From Planctomycetota bacterium (lineage in GTDB: Bacteria; Planctomycetota; UBA1135; GCA-002686595): a stretch of 35,940 nucleotides of DNA. The stretch spans positions 1-35,940 of the forward strand of contig JALWOP010000453.1 of NCBI GenBank assembly GCA_027083445.1, in the 5' to 3' direction. The notes below the pieces were generated by a model. The model ran no database searches, was not told the DNA's origin, and saw only the letters and a list, made by a program, of their open reading frames with translations. Position 1 is the first letter of the stretch. Each line of letters begins with the position of its first letter. Shown piece by piece: positions 16,798 through 24,795 of this stretch. The position numbers were made by a program, and so were the translations under genes.

Positions 16798-18632
16798 GCC
16801 TCTCCTCGCCCGCGTTCACGCAGGTTCCAGACCAGACCGAAGGCCAAGACCAGGCCCAGGGAGACGAGCATGGGGAAGAGCATCCGTCGCCACTCCTCGC
16901 GCCGGGCGCGGGCGCGGGCACGATCACGCAGCTCACGCTGCTGGCGTGCCTCCTCGTCGCTGTCGGGCAGTTTGGACTGGTAGACGCCGAGTTCCAACTC
17001 GGCCTCCTTCTCGAAGTTGCGCAGAGAACGGTCCCGCGGGACCTTGTTGCGCAGCTCGATCAGCTCCTCCCCCTGGGCCAGCCAGTCGACGATGTTCATG
17101 AGAAGCACCTGGTTCCCCGGGGCGGTGATCCCCGGTAGGAGGCCCCGGGGTCGATCGTCGCGTAACCAGTCCGCATCTCCGATGAGCACGACGCGTGCCG
17201 GGGTCCCCTCGGGAAGCACGGGATCGTCACAGGTGCGCGCGGGGGCCGCGGCCTTTTCGTCCAGCAGGGGATCGAAGGGCGCGGGGGCCTGGTCGAAGAC
17301 CGCCGGGAATACCCCGGTAAAGACCGCAGCCAGGGGCATGCGCGGTTCGGCCTCTCCCGCGAGGAGCTTCTCCTTGACCGCCTCGACCTGCTCCGGAAGG
17401 GCAGCGAAGGCCGGCCGAATCTCATCCACATAGCTGTCGGAGGAGGTGAAGAGTAGGTCGACCCGCCGAACCCCCGGGGGGGGATCTCCGGGCTCGATCG
17501 GTTGCGCCCAGGAGAGGGTCGCGCGCTGCATGCCGGCGGTGATCGGGTGGGTGCGGTTGAAGCCATCCCTCCCCAAGGAGATGATCGCCGGCGAGCGGCC
17601 GGGCTGCGGCGTCGCTCGCCCTGCGTCGTCGAACTGTACCCACTGGAAATCGCTCTGGCCCTCCATGTCCCAAGCGTGGACGGCAGGCGAAGGCATCGCT
17701 CGCCAGGTGTAGAGCACCTTCTCGAGCGCCCCCAAGGTGCGCGGCGGTGGCGAGCCATCGGAGGCCGGGCGCGCACTGCGCAGGAGGATGTTGTAGTCGG
17801 CCTGGTCGACGCAGAGCAACATGCGTCCCCCCCCCCGTACATACTGCTCGAGTTCGAAGGCCGCTCGGGGATGTTCCTCTCGCGGTCGCACCACGATGAG
17901 CAGATCCAGGTCGTCCAAGAGCCCCTTCGGGTCCCCGTCGCGCAGGTCGGGGATCGAGATCAGCTCGGCTCGGCGACCCACGAGGTTGCGTGCCATCTCA
18001 TAGCTGGAGAAGCCCACGTCGGTCTGGCGCACCTTCGCCTCGACGTGTTCATACCAGCCGATCCGAGGGATGTGCTCGCTCTCCAGGGAGTGCACGGCCG
18101 AGGTGAACTGGACCTCGAAGCCCCAGGGGTCGGCCCAGCGAATGACCTCCTCTCGTCCACGATAGCGCAAGAGGAGCCCTAGATAGACCGGCTGGTCGAT
18201 CCACTGTGTGCCCTGGGAAACGGCGATACGCTGGGGCTCGATGCCGTAGCTGCGCGTGTCTTCGAGTGCCGCGGTGGAGGTGGATGGATCGACATGAACG
18301 ACCTCGACCCAGGGCTTGCCGAGGTTGGCCAGGTCATCCAGCTCGGCCAGGATATGGGCCTTGGCCAGGGCCACGTCTCCCGAGCGCACGTCACCGGTGA
18401 AGTAGGTCTTCACCAGGAGCTTGTCCTCGAGACGAGCGAGGGTGGCTCGCGTCGCATCGGAGAGGGCATACAGTTGGTCCTCGGAAAGATCGCGCCGGAG
18501 ATGGAGGTGCTGGGCAGCGAGGTGGTTGATTTCGAAGACCAGCACGAGGAGCAAGAGCGCCGTCAAGACCCCATTCCAGCGCCGCACGCGTGCACTTTGG
18601 TGTCGGGTCGAGGAGGCTCGGCTGGGAGACAT
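16794..18632 (-). CDS. GldG-like ABC transporter-associated protein
   Basis: A 612-residue protein with a membrane helix at each end (about 25-43 and 580-600) and a large outside region between. The N-terminal part carries RDLSEDQLYALSDATRATL, then VKTYFTGDV, typical of the GldG/ABC-associated family, in which the region resembles a glutamine-amidotransferase-like fold (GGGRMLLCVDQADYN near 265). The ATG at 18632 is 2 bases after the upstream stop and has GGTGGAG a few bases ahead; a GTG at 18644 would overlap the stop. In gliding Bacteroidetes, GldG works with GldA and GldF; in other phyla such cassettes have no proven role. The C-terminal end is strongly charged (RARARREEWRR) before the last helix. 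Confidence 0.82.
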   Translation of the reverse strand: MSPSRASSTRHQSARVRRWNGVLTALLLLVLVFEINHLAAQHLHLRRDLSEDQLYALSDATRATLARLEDKLLVKTYFTGDVRSGDVALAKAHILAELDDLANLGKPWVEVVHVDPSTSTAALEDTRSYGIEPQRIAVSQGTQWIDQPVYLGLLLRYRGREEVIRWADPWGFEVQFTSAVHSLESEHIPRIGWYEHVEAKVRQTDVGFSSYEMARNLVGRRAELISIPDLRDGDPKGLLDDLDLLIVVRPREEHPRAAFELEQYVRGGGRMLLCVDQADYNILLRSARPASDGSPPPRTLGALEKVLYTWRAMPSPAVHAWDMEGQSDFQWVQFDDAGRATPQPGRSPAIISLGRDGFNRTHPITAGMQRATLSWAQPIEPGDPPPGVRRVDLLFTSSDSYVDEIRPAFAALPEQVEAVKEKLLAGEAEPRMPLAAVFTGVFPAVFDQAPAPFDPLLDEKAAAPARTCDDPVLPEGTPARVVLIGDADWLRDDRPRGLLPGITAPGNQVLLMNIVDWLAQGEELIELRNKVPRDRSLRNFEKEAELELGVYQSKLPDSDEEARQQRELRDRARARARREEWRRMLFPMLVSLGLVLAFGLVWNLRERGRGEA

Positions 18633-18634
18633 GC

Positions 18635-19384
18635 CTAACTCCACCTGCGGCTCTCGACCGCCATACCGGCCAGGGTCAACCCGAAGGCGACCAGGGTGAA
18701 GAAGTAGACTCCGTCACGCGCATCGAGCACACCGCGGGCGGCGCTCTCGAGAAAGTGGGTGCTGGGGCAAGCGTAGTTCAAGGTCGCGGCCAGACCGGCA
18801 GGCAGGACAGCGACCAGCATCCGCAGGAGCCAGAGCAGCCCGAGGAGCAGGGACCCGAGGAGGAAGGCGACCAGTTGCTCTCCGGTGCAGGCGGAGACGA
18901 GTTGAGCGAGAGCGACATAGCCCGCGCTGAGTAGGCTGGCTCCAGCCAAACCGACCCAGACCGTCGCCCAGTCGAGGTCTCCCAGCCCAGCGACGGTCCA
19001 GGCGATGGGCAGGACGGCCGCTGCGACGAGTAGGACGACCAGGATCCAAGTGGCCAGGAACTTGGCCACCACGACCTGGCTGGTGCGGATGGGGTAGGTG
19101 AGCAAGAGCTCCTCGGTGCCCGCGCGGCGCTCCTCGGCCCAACTGCCCATACACAGGGCGGGAACGAGAAAGGCGAGCAGGAGCGGGAGCCACGTGAAGA
19201 GCACGAGGAGGCTCGCCTGCCCCCCCTCCCAGAGACCGGGGAGCGGCAAGCGTCCCACCGGGAAGCCCAGGAAAAAGAACAGCCCGCCCTGGACGAGCAC
19301 GAAGAGGCCGATGGTGACGTACGCGATCGGCGACTCGAAGGCCGCTCGCAGCTCGCGCAAGAGGAGGGCCAGGGTCGTGCTCAT
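18635..19384 (-). CDS. ABC-2 type permease (GldF-like)
   Basis: A 249-residue polytopic protein with about six hydrophobic segments, starting FESPIAYVTIGLFVLVQGGLFF and ending near LVAFGLTLAGMAVE. The cytoplasmic loop SWAEERRAGTEELLLTYPI is the hallmark of ABC-2 permeases of the NosY/GldF group. Its ATG overlaps the stop of the ATPase gene as ATGA and its stop lies 2 bases before the next gene. With the ATPase it would form the membrane channel of the Gld-like complex. Substrate unknown. Confidence 0.9.
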   Translation of the reverse strand: MSTTLALLLRELRAAFESPIAYVTIGLFVLVQGGLFFFLGFPVGRLPLPGLWEGGQASLLVLFTWLPLLLAFLVPALCMGSWAEERRAGTEELLLTYPIRTSQVVVAKFLATWILVVLLVAAAVLPIAWTVAGLGDLDWATVWVGLAGASLLSAGYVALAQLVSACTGEQLVAFLLGSLLLGLLWLLRMLVAVLPAGLAATLNYACPSTHFLESAARGVLDARDGVYFFTLVAFGLTLAGMAVESRRWS

Positions 19385-20352
19385 GCCTCCTGCTCCTCTC
19401 GTCGAGCCAACTCGCGCACGCGTGCCAGAAAGATCCGTTCGAGGGTGGGGAGCTCATGACTGAGCTCTACCAGGGGCCAGCCCTCGTCGTAGGCCAGACG
19501 GCTCACACGCTCAGCCACCGGATAGCGTTCTTCGACGCGCAACCTGTAGCGCACGTCGGAGCAGCCGGGCCGGAACTGGATCTCGACGTCGAGTACCCCT
19601 TCGATCTCTTCCAGGCGCGTGCGGCCCTCCTCTGGCTCCACGGTCAGCGTGACCGCTAGGGCCTGGGACGTCTCGGCCGCGAGCTCTTCCAGGGTCCCGT
19701 CGGCGATGAGGCGCCCGGCGGCGATGATGATCACGCGCCGACAGACCTCCTCGACCTCGGGCAAGACGTGGGTCGAGAGCAGGACGGTCTTGGTCGCGGC
19801 CAGCTCGACGATGCGGTCGCGGATACGCACGATCTCGGCGGGATCCAGCCCGCTGGTGGGCTCGTCGAGAATGAGCACCTCGGGATCCGCGACCAGGGCC
19901 TGGGCCAGGCCGACCCGCTGACGGTAGCCCTTGGAGAGGGTGCGGATTCGCCGAGCCGTATAGCCCTCCAGATCGACCGCCTGGATGACGCGCTCGACCG
20001 CGTCCCGCGCCCGTGCTCCTCGCAGGCCGCGCACGGCGGCCACGAAGGCGAGGTAGCGATCGACTCGCATCTCGCGATAGAGGGGAGTGTGCTCGGGGAG
20101 GTAGCCGATACGAGCCCGGGCGGAGCGGCCCTCGCGCTCGAGGGCATGACCGGCGATGGTCACCTCTCCCTCGTCGGGATAGAGGTAGCCCGTGAGCATC
20201 TTCATCGTCGTGCTCTTGCCGGCCCCGTTCGGGCCGAGAAACCCCACCAGCTCTCCCCTACCGATGTCGAAGGAGACGTCGGTGACAGCACGCACATCGC
20301 CGAAGCGCTTGTGCAGATGCCGGGCGGAGATCACTGCATCGGAAACGGACAC
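19381..20352 (-). CDS. ABC transporter ATP-binding protein (GldA/NatA-like)
   Basis: A 323-residue ATPase with Walker A GPNGAGKST (residues 40-48), signature LSKGY (139-143) and Walker B LILDEP (160-165) followed by the D-loop SGLD and an H-loop STHVLPE. After the ATPase core there is a C-terminal beta domain of about 100 residues, as in GldA-type proteins that drive ABC-2 permeases. The first in-frame candidate start is GTG at 20352, placing VSVSDAVISARHLHKRF at the N-terminus; a GTG at 20334 is also possible and no clear Shine-Dalgarno supports either. The frame is open far upstream through rho in another frame, which is not coding here. It heads the four-gene cassette, 113 bases downstream of the rho stop. 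Confidence 0.9.
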   Translation of the reverse strand: MSVSDAVISARHLHKRFGDVRAVTDVSFDIGRGELVGFLGPNGAGKSTTMKMLTGYLYPDEGEVTIAGHALEREGRSARARIGYLPEHTPLYREMRVDRYLAFVAAVRGLRGARARDAVERVIQAVDLEGYTARRIRTLSKGYRQRVGLAQALVADPEVLILDEPTSGLDPAEIVRIRDRIVELAATKTVLLSTHVLPEVEEVCRRVIIIAAGRLIADGTLEELAAETSQALAVTLTVEPEEGRTRLEEIEGVLDVEIQFRPGCSDVRYRLRVEERYPVAERVSRLAYDEGWPLVELSHELPTLERIFLARVRELARREEQEA

Positions 20353-20465
20353 GGCGCTGATCGTTGGGGAGGACTCTACCCGGGGGAGCGGTCCGGTGAC
20401 GCTTTTCTTGCCTGGGGAGGGAGGGTTCAACTCGAGGTAGATCCCGTTCCGCGTGGTCGTGATGC

Positions 20466-22211
20466 TCAGGCTTCCGGGTCGATCTCGAAGCGCGCCAGGA
20501 AGTCGTCGGTCTTCTCGACATCCTCCAGGCGGGTGATGAGCAGCTCCATGGCCTCGATGAAGCTCATGCGCGTCAGCACCCGACGCAGGGTGTGCAGGAG
20601 CTTCAATCGCCGCATGCCGACCAGCTTCTCCTCCTTGCGGGTGCCGGCCTTCTCGACATCGATGGCGGGAAAGATGCGGCGATCCGCCAGCTTGCGGTTC
20701 AGGACGAGCTCCATGTTGCCCGTGCCCTTGAACTCCTCGAAGACCATGTTGTCCATGCGCGAACCGGTGTCGACCAGGGTCGTGCCCAGGATGGTCAGAC
20801 TGCCCGCCTCGACCGTGTTGCGAGCCGATCCGAAGATCTTGCGCGGGCGCTCCATGGCGCGGCTGTCGAGGCCTCCCGACATGGTGCGCCCCGAGCCCGC
20901 TTGATTGTTGTAGGCCCGCGCCAAACGAGTGATGGAGTCGAGCAGGAGAACGACATCCTCGCCCATCTCCACCAACCGGCAGGCGCGCTTCCAGACCGCC
21001 TCGGCGAGCTGGATATGGCGCTTGGCCGTTTCGTCCGAAGTGGAGACGAATACCTGTCCATGTTCGACACTGCGACGCCACTCGGTCGCCTCCTCGGGTC
21101 TCTCGTCGACAAGGAGCACCATCAGATGAACGTCCGGATAGCCAAGCTCGATCCCCCGGGCGAAGGAGCGCAAGAGGGTTGTCTTGCCACTACGCGGTGG
21201 GGCGACGATCAGCCCGCGCTGTCCACGTCCGATCGGGCAGAGCAGATCGACGATACGCATCGAGACATCCCCGGTCACATCTCCCACCGCGTAGTGGAAA
21301 TCCGGGTCGATGCTGGTCAGGTTCTTGAACGACAGGCGGCCAGCCCACTCCTTGGGGGACTTGCCGTCGACGGTCTGGACCTCGACGAGTTGGTACTTGT
21401 GCTTCTGGCCGCGGGCGATGCGCCCGGTGACCAGGGAACCCTCGCGCAGCTTGTTCGCCTGGATCAGCCCCTTGGAGAGGTAGATGTCCTCCTTCGAGGG
21501 GCACCAGGAATGCTCCTCGCGGCGCAGGACACCGATGCCACCCTTGTCGATCACGAACATGCCCGTGGCGACCTGGTCGATACGCTGCTTGTCGGAAGAC
21601 TGCTTGCTCGAGTGCTGCTTGTCGGAACGCTGCTTGTCCTTGCGCTTGCCGCGTGACTTGCCGTCCGGCTTGCCCCCATCGGCGCGCTCCTCGCTCCGGT
21701 TCTCACCCGCAGCGGAATTGCGGCCACGGCCCCGGCGACGCTTGCGCCTACGCTTACGGCGCCCGCCGCCCTCCTCCGCTCCACCCTGCGGGGAGGAGTC
21801 CTCGCCCTCCACGGCTCCACCACCGGAGACTGTTTCGGCGGCCTCGAGGGAAGCTTCGCCGCGCTCGGCTTCGATCACGGGAGCTTCCGCCAGCAGAGCG
21901 ACCTGCGGCTCGGCCTGGGCCTGGGCGGCCACCTCGGCCTCTTTCGGGGTCGTCTTCTTGGAGGTGCTCTTCTTGATAGCTGCCTTCTTCGTGGCGCCCT
22001 TCTTCTGCGTCACCTTTTTGGCTGCCTTCTTGGCCGCAGCCTTCTTGGCTGCAGCCTTCTTGGTCGCAGTTTTCTTGGTCGCAGCCTTCTTGGCTGCACT
22101 CTTCTCGGCCGGCGCCTTCTTCTTGCTGCCCGCCTTCTTGCGGCTGGAGGCAGACTCCTCGATGGTTCCGAAGGGCAAGGTCTGCGAATCTGTGGTGGTG
22201 TCCTTGGCCAA
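20466..22211 (-). CDS. rho: Transcription termination factor Rho with histone-H1-like N-terminal tail
   Basis: A 581-residue Rho. The catalytic part is canonical: P-loop APPRSGKTTLL with Lys343, the walker B/R-loop region DVVLLLDSITRLARAYN, and EEFKGTGNMEL with RRIFPAID. The primary RNA-binding fold begins near residue 217. The first 210 residues replace the usual helical N-domain with three blocks: Lys/Ala repeats (about 24-90), an acidic Ala/Glu block, and Arg/Lys/Gln-rich runs. Lys343 sits 162 residues later than in E. coli Rho, which equals the length excess over its 419 residues, so the core is full size. The start is TTG at 22211, supported by GGAGG 5 bases ahead. Rho ends untranslated transcripts; the tail may add nucleic-acid binding or phase separation. 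Confidence 0.96.
   Translation of the reverse strand: MAKDTTTDSQTLPFGTIEESASSRKKAGSKKKAPAEKSAAKKAATKKTATKKAAAKKAAAKKAAKKVTQKKGATKKAAIKKSTSKKTTPKEAEVAAQAQAEPQVALLAEAPVIEAERGEASLEAAETVSGGGAVEGEDSSPQGGAEEGGGRRKRRRKRRRGRGRNSAAGENRSEERADGGKPDGKSRGKRKDKQRSDKQHSSKQSSDKQRIDQVATGMFVIDKGGIGVLRREEHSWCPSKEDIYLSKGLIQANKLREGSLVTGRIARGQKHKYQLVEVQTVDGKSPKEWAGRLSFKNLTSIDPDFHYAVGDVTGDVSMRIVDLLCPIGRGQRGLIVAPPRSGKTTLLRSFARGIELGYPDVHLMVLLVDERPEEATEWRRSVEHGQVFVSTSDETAKRHIQLAEAVWKRACRLVEMGEDVVLLLDSITRLARAYNNQAGSGRTMSGGLDSRAMERPRKIFGSARNTVEAGSLTILGTTLVDTGSRMDNMVFEEFKGTGNMELVLNRKLADRRIFPAIDVEKAGTRKEEKLVGMRRLKLLHTLRRVLTRMSFIEAMELLITRLEDVEKTDDFLARFEIDPEA
21951..22136 (-). repeat. 15-bp imperfect coding repeat for the Rho Lys/Ala tail
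   Basis: The minus strand repeats a 15-base unit encoding variants of AAKKA (units such as gcagccttcttggct on the plus strand, clearest between about 22020 and 22100). Units differ at silent and substituting positions. In-frame repeats of this type can change copy number between strains without breaking the frame. Confidence 0.75.
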
Positions 22212-22887
22212 GCGATCCTCCCGATCGGCGGTGCTGGCGGTGGGTGGTGAGAGGCGCTGGAGCTGGGATCCTTCGATCCCGGTAGGCCCCGAGGCGCCGG
22301 TGGGCTGCGATGCGGCCCGGTGAATTGGCCCGATGAAGGGGCCCGGTAGATGGCTGAGTGGCCCGTGAGAGTCTCCGAAGCAACTCCCAGCGGAGGTCTA
22401 GCGGAGGCCCCAGGAGGTCACGGCTCCCGATCCAGCCGGGATCCACACTGTGGGAACCCACGCTGCGGGGATCCGACCGACCTGGGGGTGCCGCGCCCGT
22501 CCGAGCGGCAGGTACCCGCAATGCAACTGCCCGTGGGCAGAGGGAGGCGGGTCCCCGCAGCCAGAATAGCGTGCCGGATCGGCGCGCAGAAACAGCATGC
22601 CCGAATCCGAGGCACCCGTCGACCCCCTTGGCGCCTCCTACGGGGGAGGAACGAGAGGGTCTGGCCCGCTGGTACGAGCCCGGAATGGGGATTATCGACG
22701 AAAGAGAGAGCTCCGCTGAACCCCGGAGGGGGAATCCAGACCCCTTGTAGCCACCGGAGGGGCCGTTTTCCATGTTCGAGGGCCTGGATCCGTCCCAGGC
22801 GGGGGGATTCTTCCGCTGCCGTCCCCAGAACGGCCCCAGGAAGGCTCCAGGATCGGGCCCGGGGGCTGCCGGGGTGTCCCGTGGTGG
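22212..22887. other. Long gap between tRNA-Pro and rho; probable rho leader
   Basis: About 0.68 kb without a convincing gene. Open frames here run antisense through the tRNA or into the VWA gene and have no family signature. On the minus strand it should hold the rho promoter and leader. A possible promoter, GATAAT at 22691-22696 with TTCAGC 18 bases upstream, is weak. Short inverted repeats are visible, for example GGGATC-CTTC-GATCCC at 22265-22280, about 55 bases ahead of the rho start. No SRP RNA, RNase P RNA, 6S or tmRNA signature was recognised. Confidence 0.4.
22217..22221 (-). promoter_or_regulatory. Strong Shine-Dalgarno for rho that decides its TTG start
   Basis: On the minus strand GGGAGGATCGC precedes TTG at 22211, with GGAGG 5 bases from the start codon. 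No ATG or GTG in frame lies nearby that would give a better N-terminus. A strong site combined with a weak TTG codon may set a limited translation rate, in keeping with the tight control of Rho levels known in other bacteria. Confidence 0.7.
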
Positions 22888-22908
22888 AAAAACCGCCCCC
22901 CGCGGGCG
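22888..22908 (-). terminator. Intrinsic terminator downstream of tRNA-Pro
   Basis: Minus strand: CGCCC, loop GCGGG, GGGCG, then GTTTTT. The hairpin lies 12 bases after the encoded CCA end of the tRNA. It should end the tRNA transcript and separate it from rho. The stem is short (5 GC pairs) but is followed directly by a T run. Confidence 0.6.
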
Positions 22909-22920
22909 ACCCCGAGGGGG

Positions 22921-22997
22921 TGGTCGGGGTGAGAGGATTTGAACCTCCGACCTCTGCGTCCCGAACGCAGCGCTCTACCAAGCTGAGCCACACCCCG
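22921..22997 (-). tRNA. tRNA-Pro, anticodon CGG, with encoded CCA
   Basis: The minus strand folds as a complete cloverleaf: acceptor CGGGGTG paired with CACCCCG, D-stem GCTC/GAGC, anticodon stem CTGCG/CGCAG around loop TTCGGGA (anticodon CGG), T-stem GGAGG/CCTCT around TTCAAAT, discriminator A, and CCA encoded. It is 74 bases plus CCA. It reads CCG proline codons, which are common in this GC-rich sequence. Open frames on both strands across it are by-products of the tRNA sequence. Confidence 0.97.
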
Positions 22998-23243
22998 ATT
23001 GTCGATCCGGCCCAGGGCGCCCGCTCTCGGGCACCCGCTCTGCGGCCCCCGAATCAGGCTCGGCCCCGATCTCTGGGCCCCACGCCCGGCGGAATGCCGG
23101 ATGGAGCCCGGGGAGGACCCGGATCGGTGGCGGAGCCCGGCTGCGGAGAACCCGGTTCCCGTGAGCCGGTCCCCGAAGGTCCGCGGACGCCGCCGCCTGC
23201 CAAGAGGGTAGGCGCCCCGCCCCAGGCCGTCAACTCGCCCGGC

Positions 23244-24773
23244 TCACTTGCCCAGATCGACGAAGGTTCCGCCGTTCTTCGTGGCCAGGCGGTACATGAA
23301 GGATTTTTCGAAGGGCCCCAGGGCGATCGTGTTCAGCACGACCTTGCGCAGCTTGTTGGCCTTGGTCACCTCGCGCACGATGTCGTCGGGATCGGTATAC
23401 AGTCCCACGGTCGGCTTGCCGTCCGAGAGAAAGAAGATCGTGTCGATCTCGAGTTCATAGGCGTCATCGCGGGGGCGCTTGAGCCCCGCCTCGATCCCCA
23501 GGGCCCATGCCAGGGCAGCCCAGGTGTTGGTCCGCCCTCCCCCCGGATCCGAGGAGGGGGGGGCCAGCCCCAAACGACTGAGGTCGGGGTTCTCATCGGA
23601 GACGATCGGTTGGAGCTTGGCGATGTAGTCCAGGGCACTGGTCTTGCCCAGCACGTTGGCACGCTGCAGGCGCTTCTTCCAGGGCTTCACCTCGGTCGCG
23701 AAGGAGGCGATATTGAACTGAACGTAGGGCTCTAGGCTCTCGATCGTGTGGGCCAGCTCGGTCTTGACGATGTCGATGCGGGCCAGGGAGGGATAGTCCC
23801 CCTCTTCGAAGCGTTCCCGCTCGACCATCTCGTCGCGCATCGAGCCGGAGACGTCGACGACGAAGAGCACTCGCCGCGTGGGAGTCTCGATCCCGTGGTA
23901 GCTGAGGGAACCCTTGGGTCCCTTGTACTCGGCCTCCCTCTCGGCCCGCTTGGCACGCAGGGTGGCCATCTCCTCGTCGGTGGGGATCTGGTAGCGGTCG
24001 CCGTAGTTCTTCCAGAAGCGCTGCCACAGCTCCAGGCGCGTCCCGAAGTCGCGCCCCGTGAGGTTCTGCAAGGCCTGGGCGATGTCGGCGGTGAGGCGTC
24101 CTTCCTCGATCGCCAGGCGCGCGATGAGAGGGGCGATGGAGTCGCGGTGGCGCACCGTCCCGAGGGCGGCGATGGCGCTGGCCCTCACCTGCCAGGCATC
24201 GTCATCGAGGTGAGCGACGGCGGGGGCGCGCACCTCATCCGCGTGCAGCTCCGCCAAGCCGTCGATCGCGGCGCAACGCACGGCGATCTCCTTGTCGTCA
24301 CACAGGGGCAGGAGCAGGGGAATCGTGCCCTCCTCTCCCGACGCCGCCAGGGCCAGGACCGCATCCCGGCGCACGGTCCAGGCGCGATCCTCCAGACACT
24401 CACCGACCGCCTCTCCCAGGGGGGTGTAGCCCCCCGCCGCGAGCGCGCGCAGGAGCGCCAAGCGTACGGGCTCTTTTTTCTCCTTGGCGAGGGCGGCCAG
24501 CATGGCGTCGACCGGCGGCCGGGTCTTGAAGCGCGAAAGCACCAGGACCGCCGCGTCGACCACCTGGGGCTCCGCCTTGGGGAGGATGCGCAGGAGGGCC
24601 GCCACGACCGAGGGATCGTCGAAGCCCTCGAGGGCGCGCACCGCCTCCACGCGCTCGGCGGTCGCCTCGTAGGTGCCGTAATAGTGACGGAAGTCCTCGA
24701 CCGTCTCGCTGTCCTGGGCCACGCCCAGGGCCGCGAGGGTCAAGCCGATGATGAGCCAGCGAACCCTGTCCAT
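23244..24773 (-). CDS. Secreted HEAT-repeat plus von Willebrand factor A domain protein
   Basis: A 509-residue protein with a signal peptide (first 20 residues, LIIGLTLAALGVAQ). Residues about 25-250 are HEAT-like helical repeats, with units such as VVAALLRILPKAEPQVVDAAVLVL, RDAVLALAASGEE and VRASAIAALGTVRHRD. A Lys/Glu-rich linker follows, then a VWA domain (about 302-509). Its metal-binding MIDAS motif DVSGS is present (Asp307, Ser309, Ser311), with a TNTW segment supplying the Thr and FFLSDGKPT the later Asp. The ATG at 24773 starts the signal peptide; the frame extends upstream into the previous gene. It lies 22 bases after the acidic membrane protein gene, so the two are probably one operon. 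VWA domains bind protein ligands through Mg2+; a scaffold or adhesion role is inferred. Confidence 0.88.
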   Translation of the reverse strand: MDRVRWLIIGLTLAALGVAQDSETVEDFRHYYGTYEATAERVEAVRALEGFDDPSVVAALLRILPKAEPQVVDAAVLVLSRFKTRPPVDAMLAALAKEKKEPVRLALLRALAAGGYTPLGEAVGECLEDRAWTVRRDAVLALAASGEEGTIPLLLPLCDDKEIAVRCAAIDGLAELHADEVRAPAVAHLDDDAWQVRASAIAALGTVRHRDSIAPLIARLAIEEGRLTADIAQALQNLTGRDFGTRLELWQRFWKNYGDRYQIPTDEEMATLRAKRAEREAEYKGPKGSLSYHGIETPTRRVLFVVDVSGSMRDEMVERERFEEGDYPSLARIDIVKTELAHTIESLEPYVQFNIASFATEVKPWKKRLQRANVLGKTSALDYIAKLQPIVSDENPDLSRLGLAPPSSDPGGGRTNTWAALAWALGIEAGLKRPRDDAYELEIDTIFFLSDGKPTVGLYTDPDDIVREVTKANKLRKVVLNTIALGPFEKSFMYRLATKNGGTFVDLGK

Positions 24774-24795
24774 GGTCCGCCCAGGGTAGCAGGTA

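Noticed and set aside
21951-22136. Possible CRISPR-like repeat array
   Set aside because: The repeats are contiguous 15-base coding units without unique spacers, explained by the Lys/Ala tail of Rho.
21484-22323. Ala/Leu/Phe-rich plus-strand frame opposite the rho tail, resembling membrane helices
   Set aside because: The hydrophobic runs are the reverse complement of Lys/Ala codons in the Rho tail. Rho is supported by its core motifs and its Shine-Dalgarno.
22350-23735. 461-codon open frame on the plus strand across the rho-tRNA gap
   Set aside because: It runs antisense through tRNA-Pro and into the reverse of the VWA gene. It shows the well-known spurious peptide from reversed tRNA sequence and no family motif; GC-rich DNA keeps such frames open by chance.
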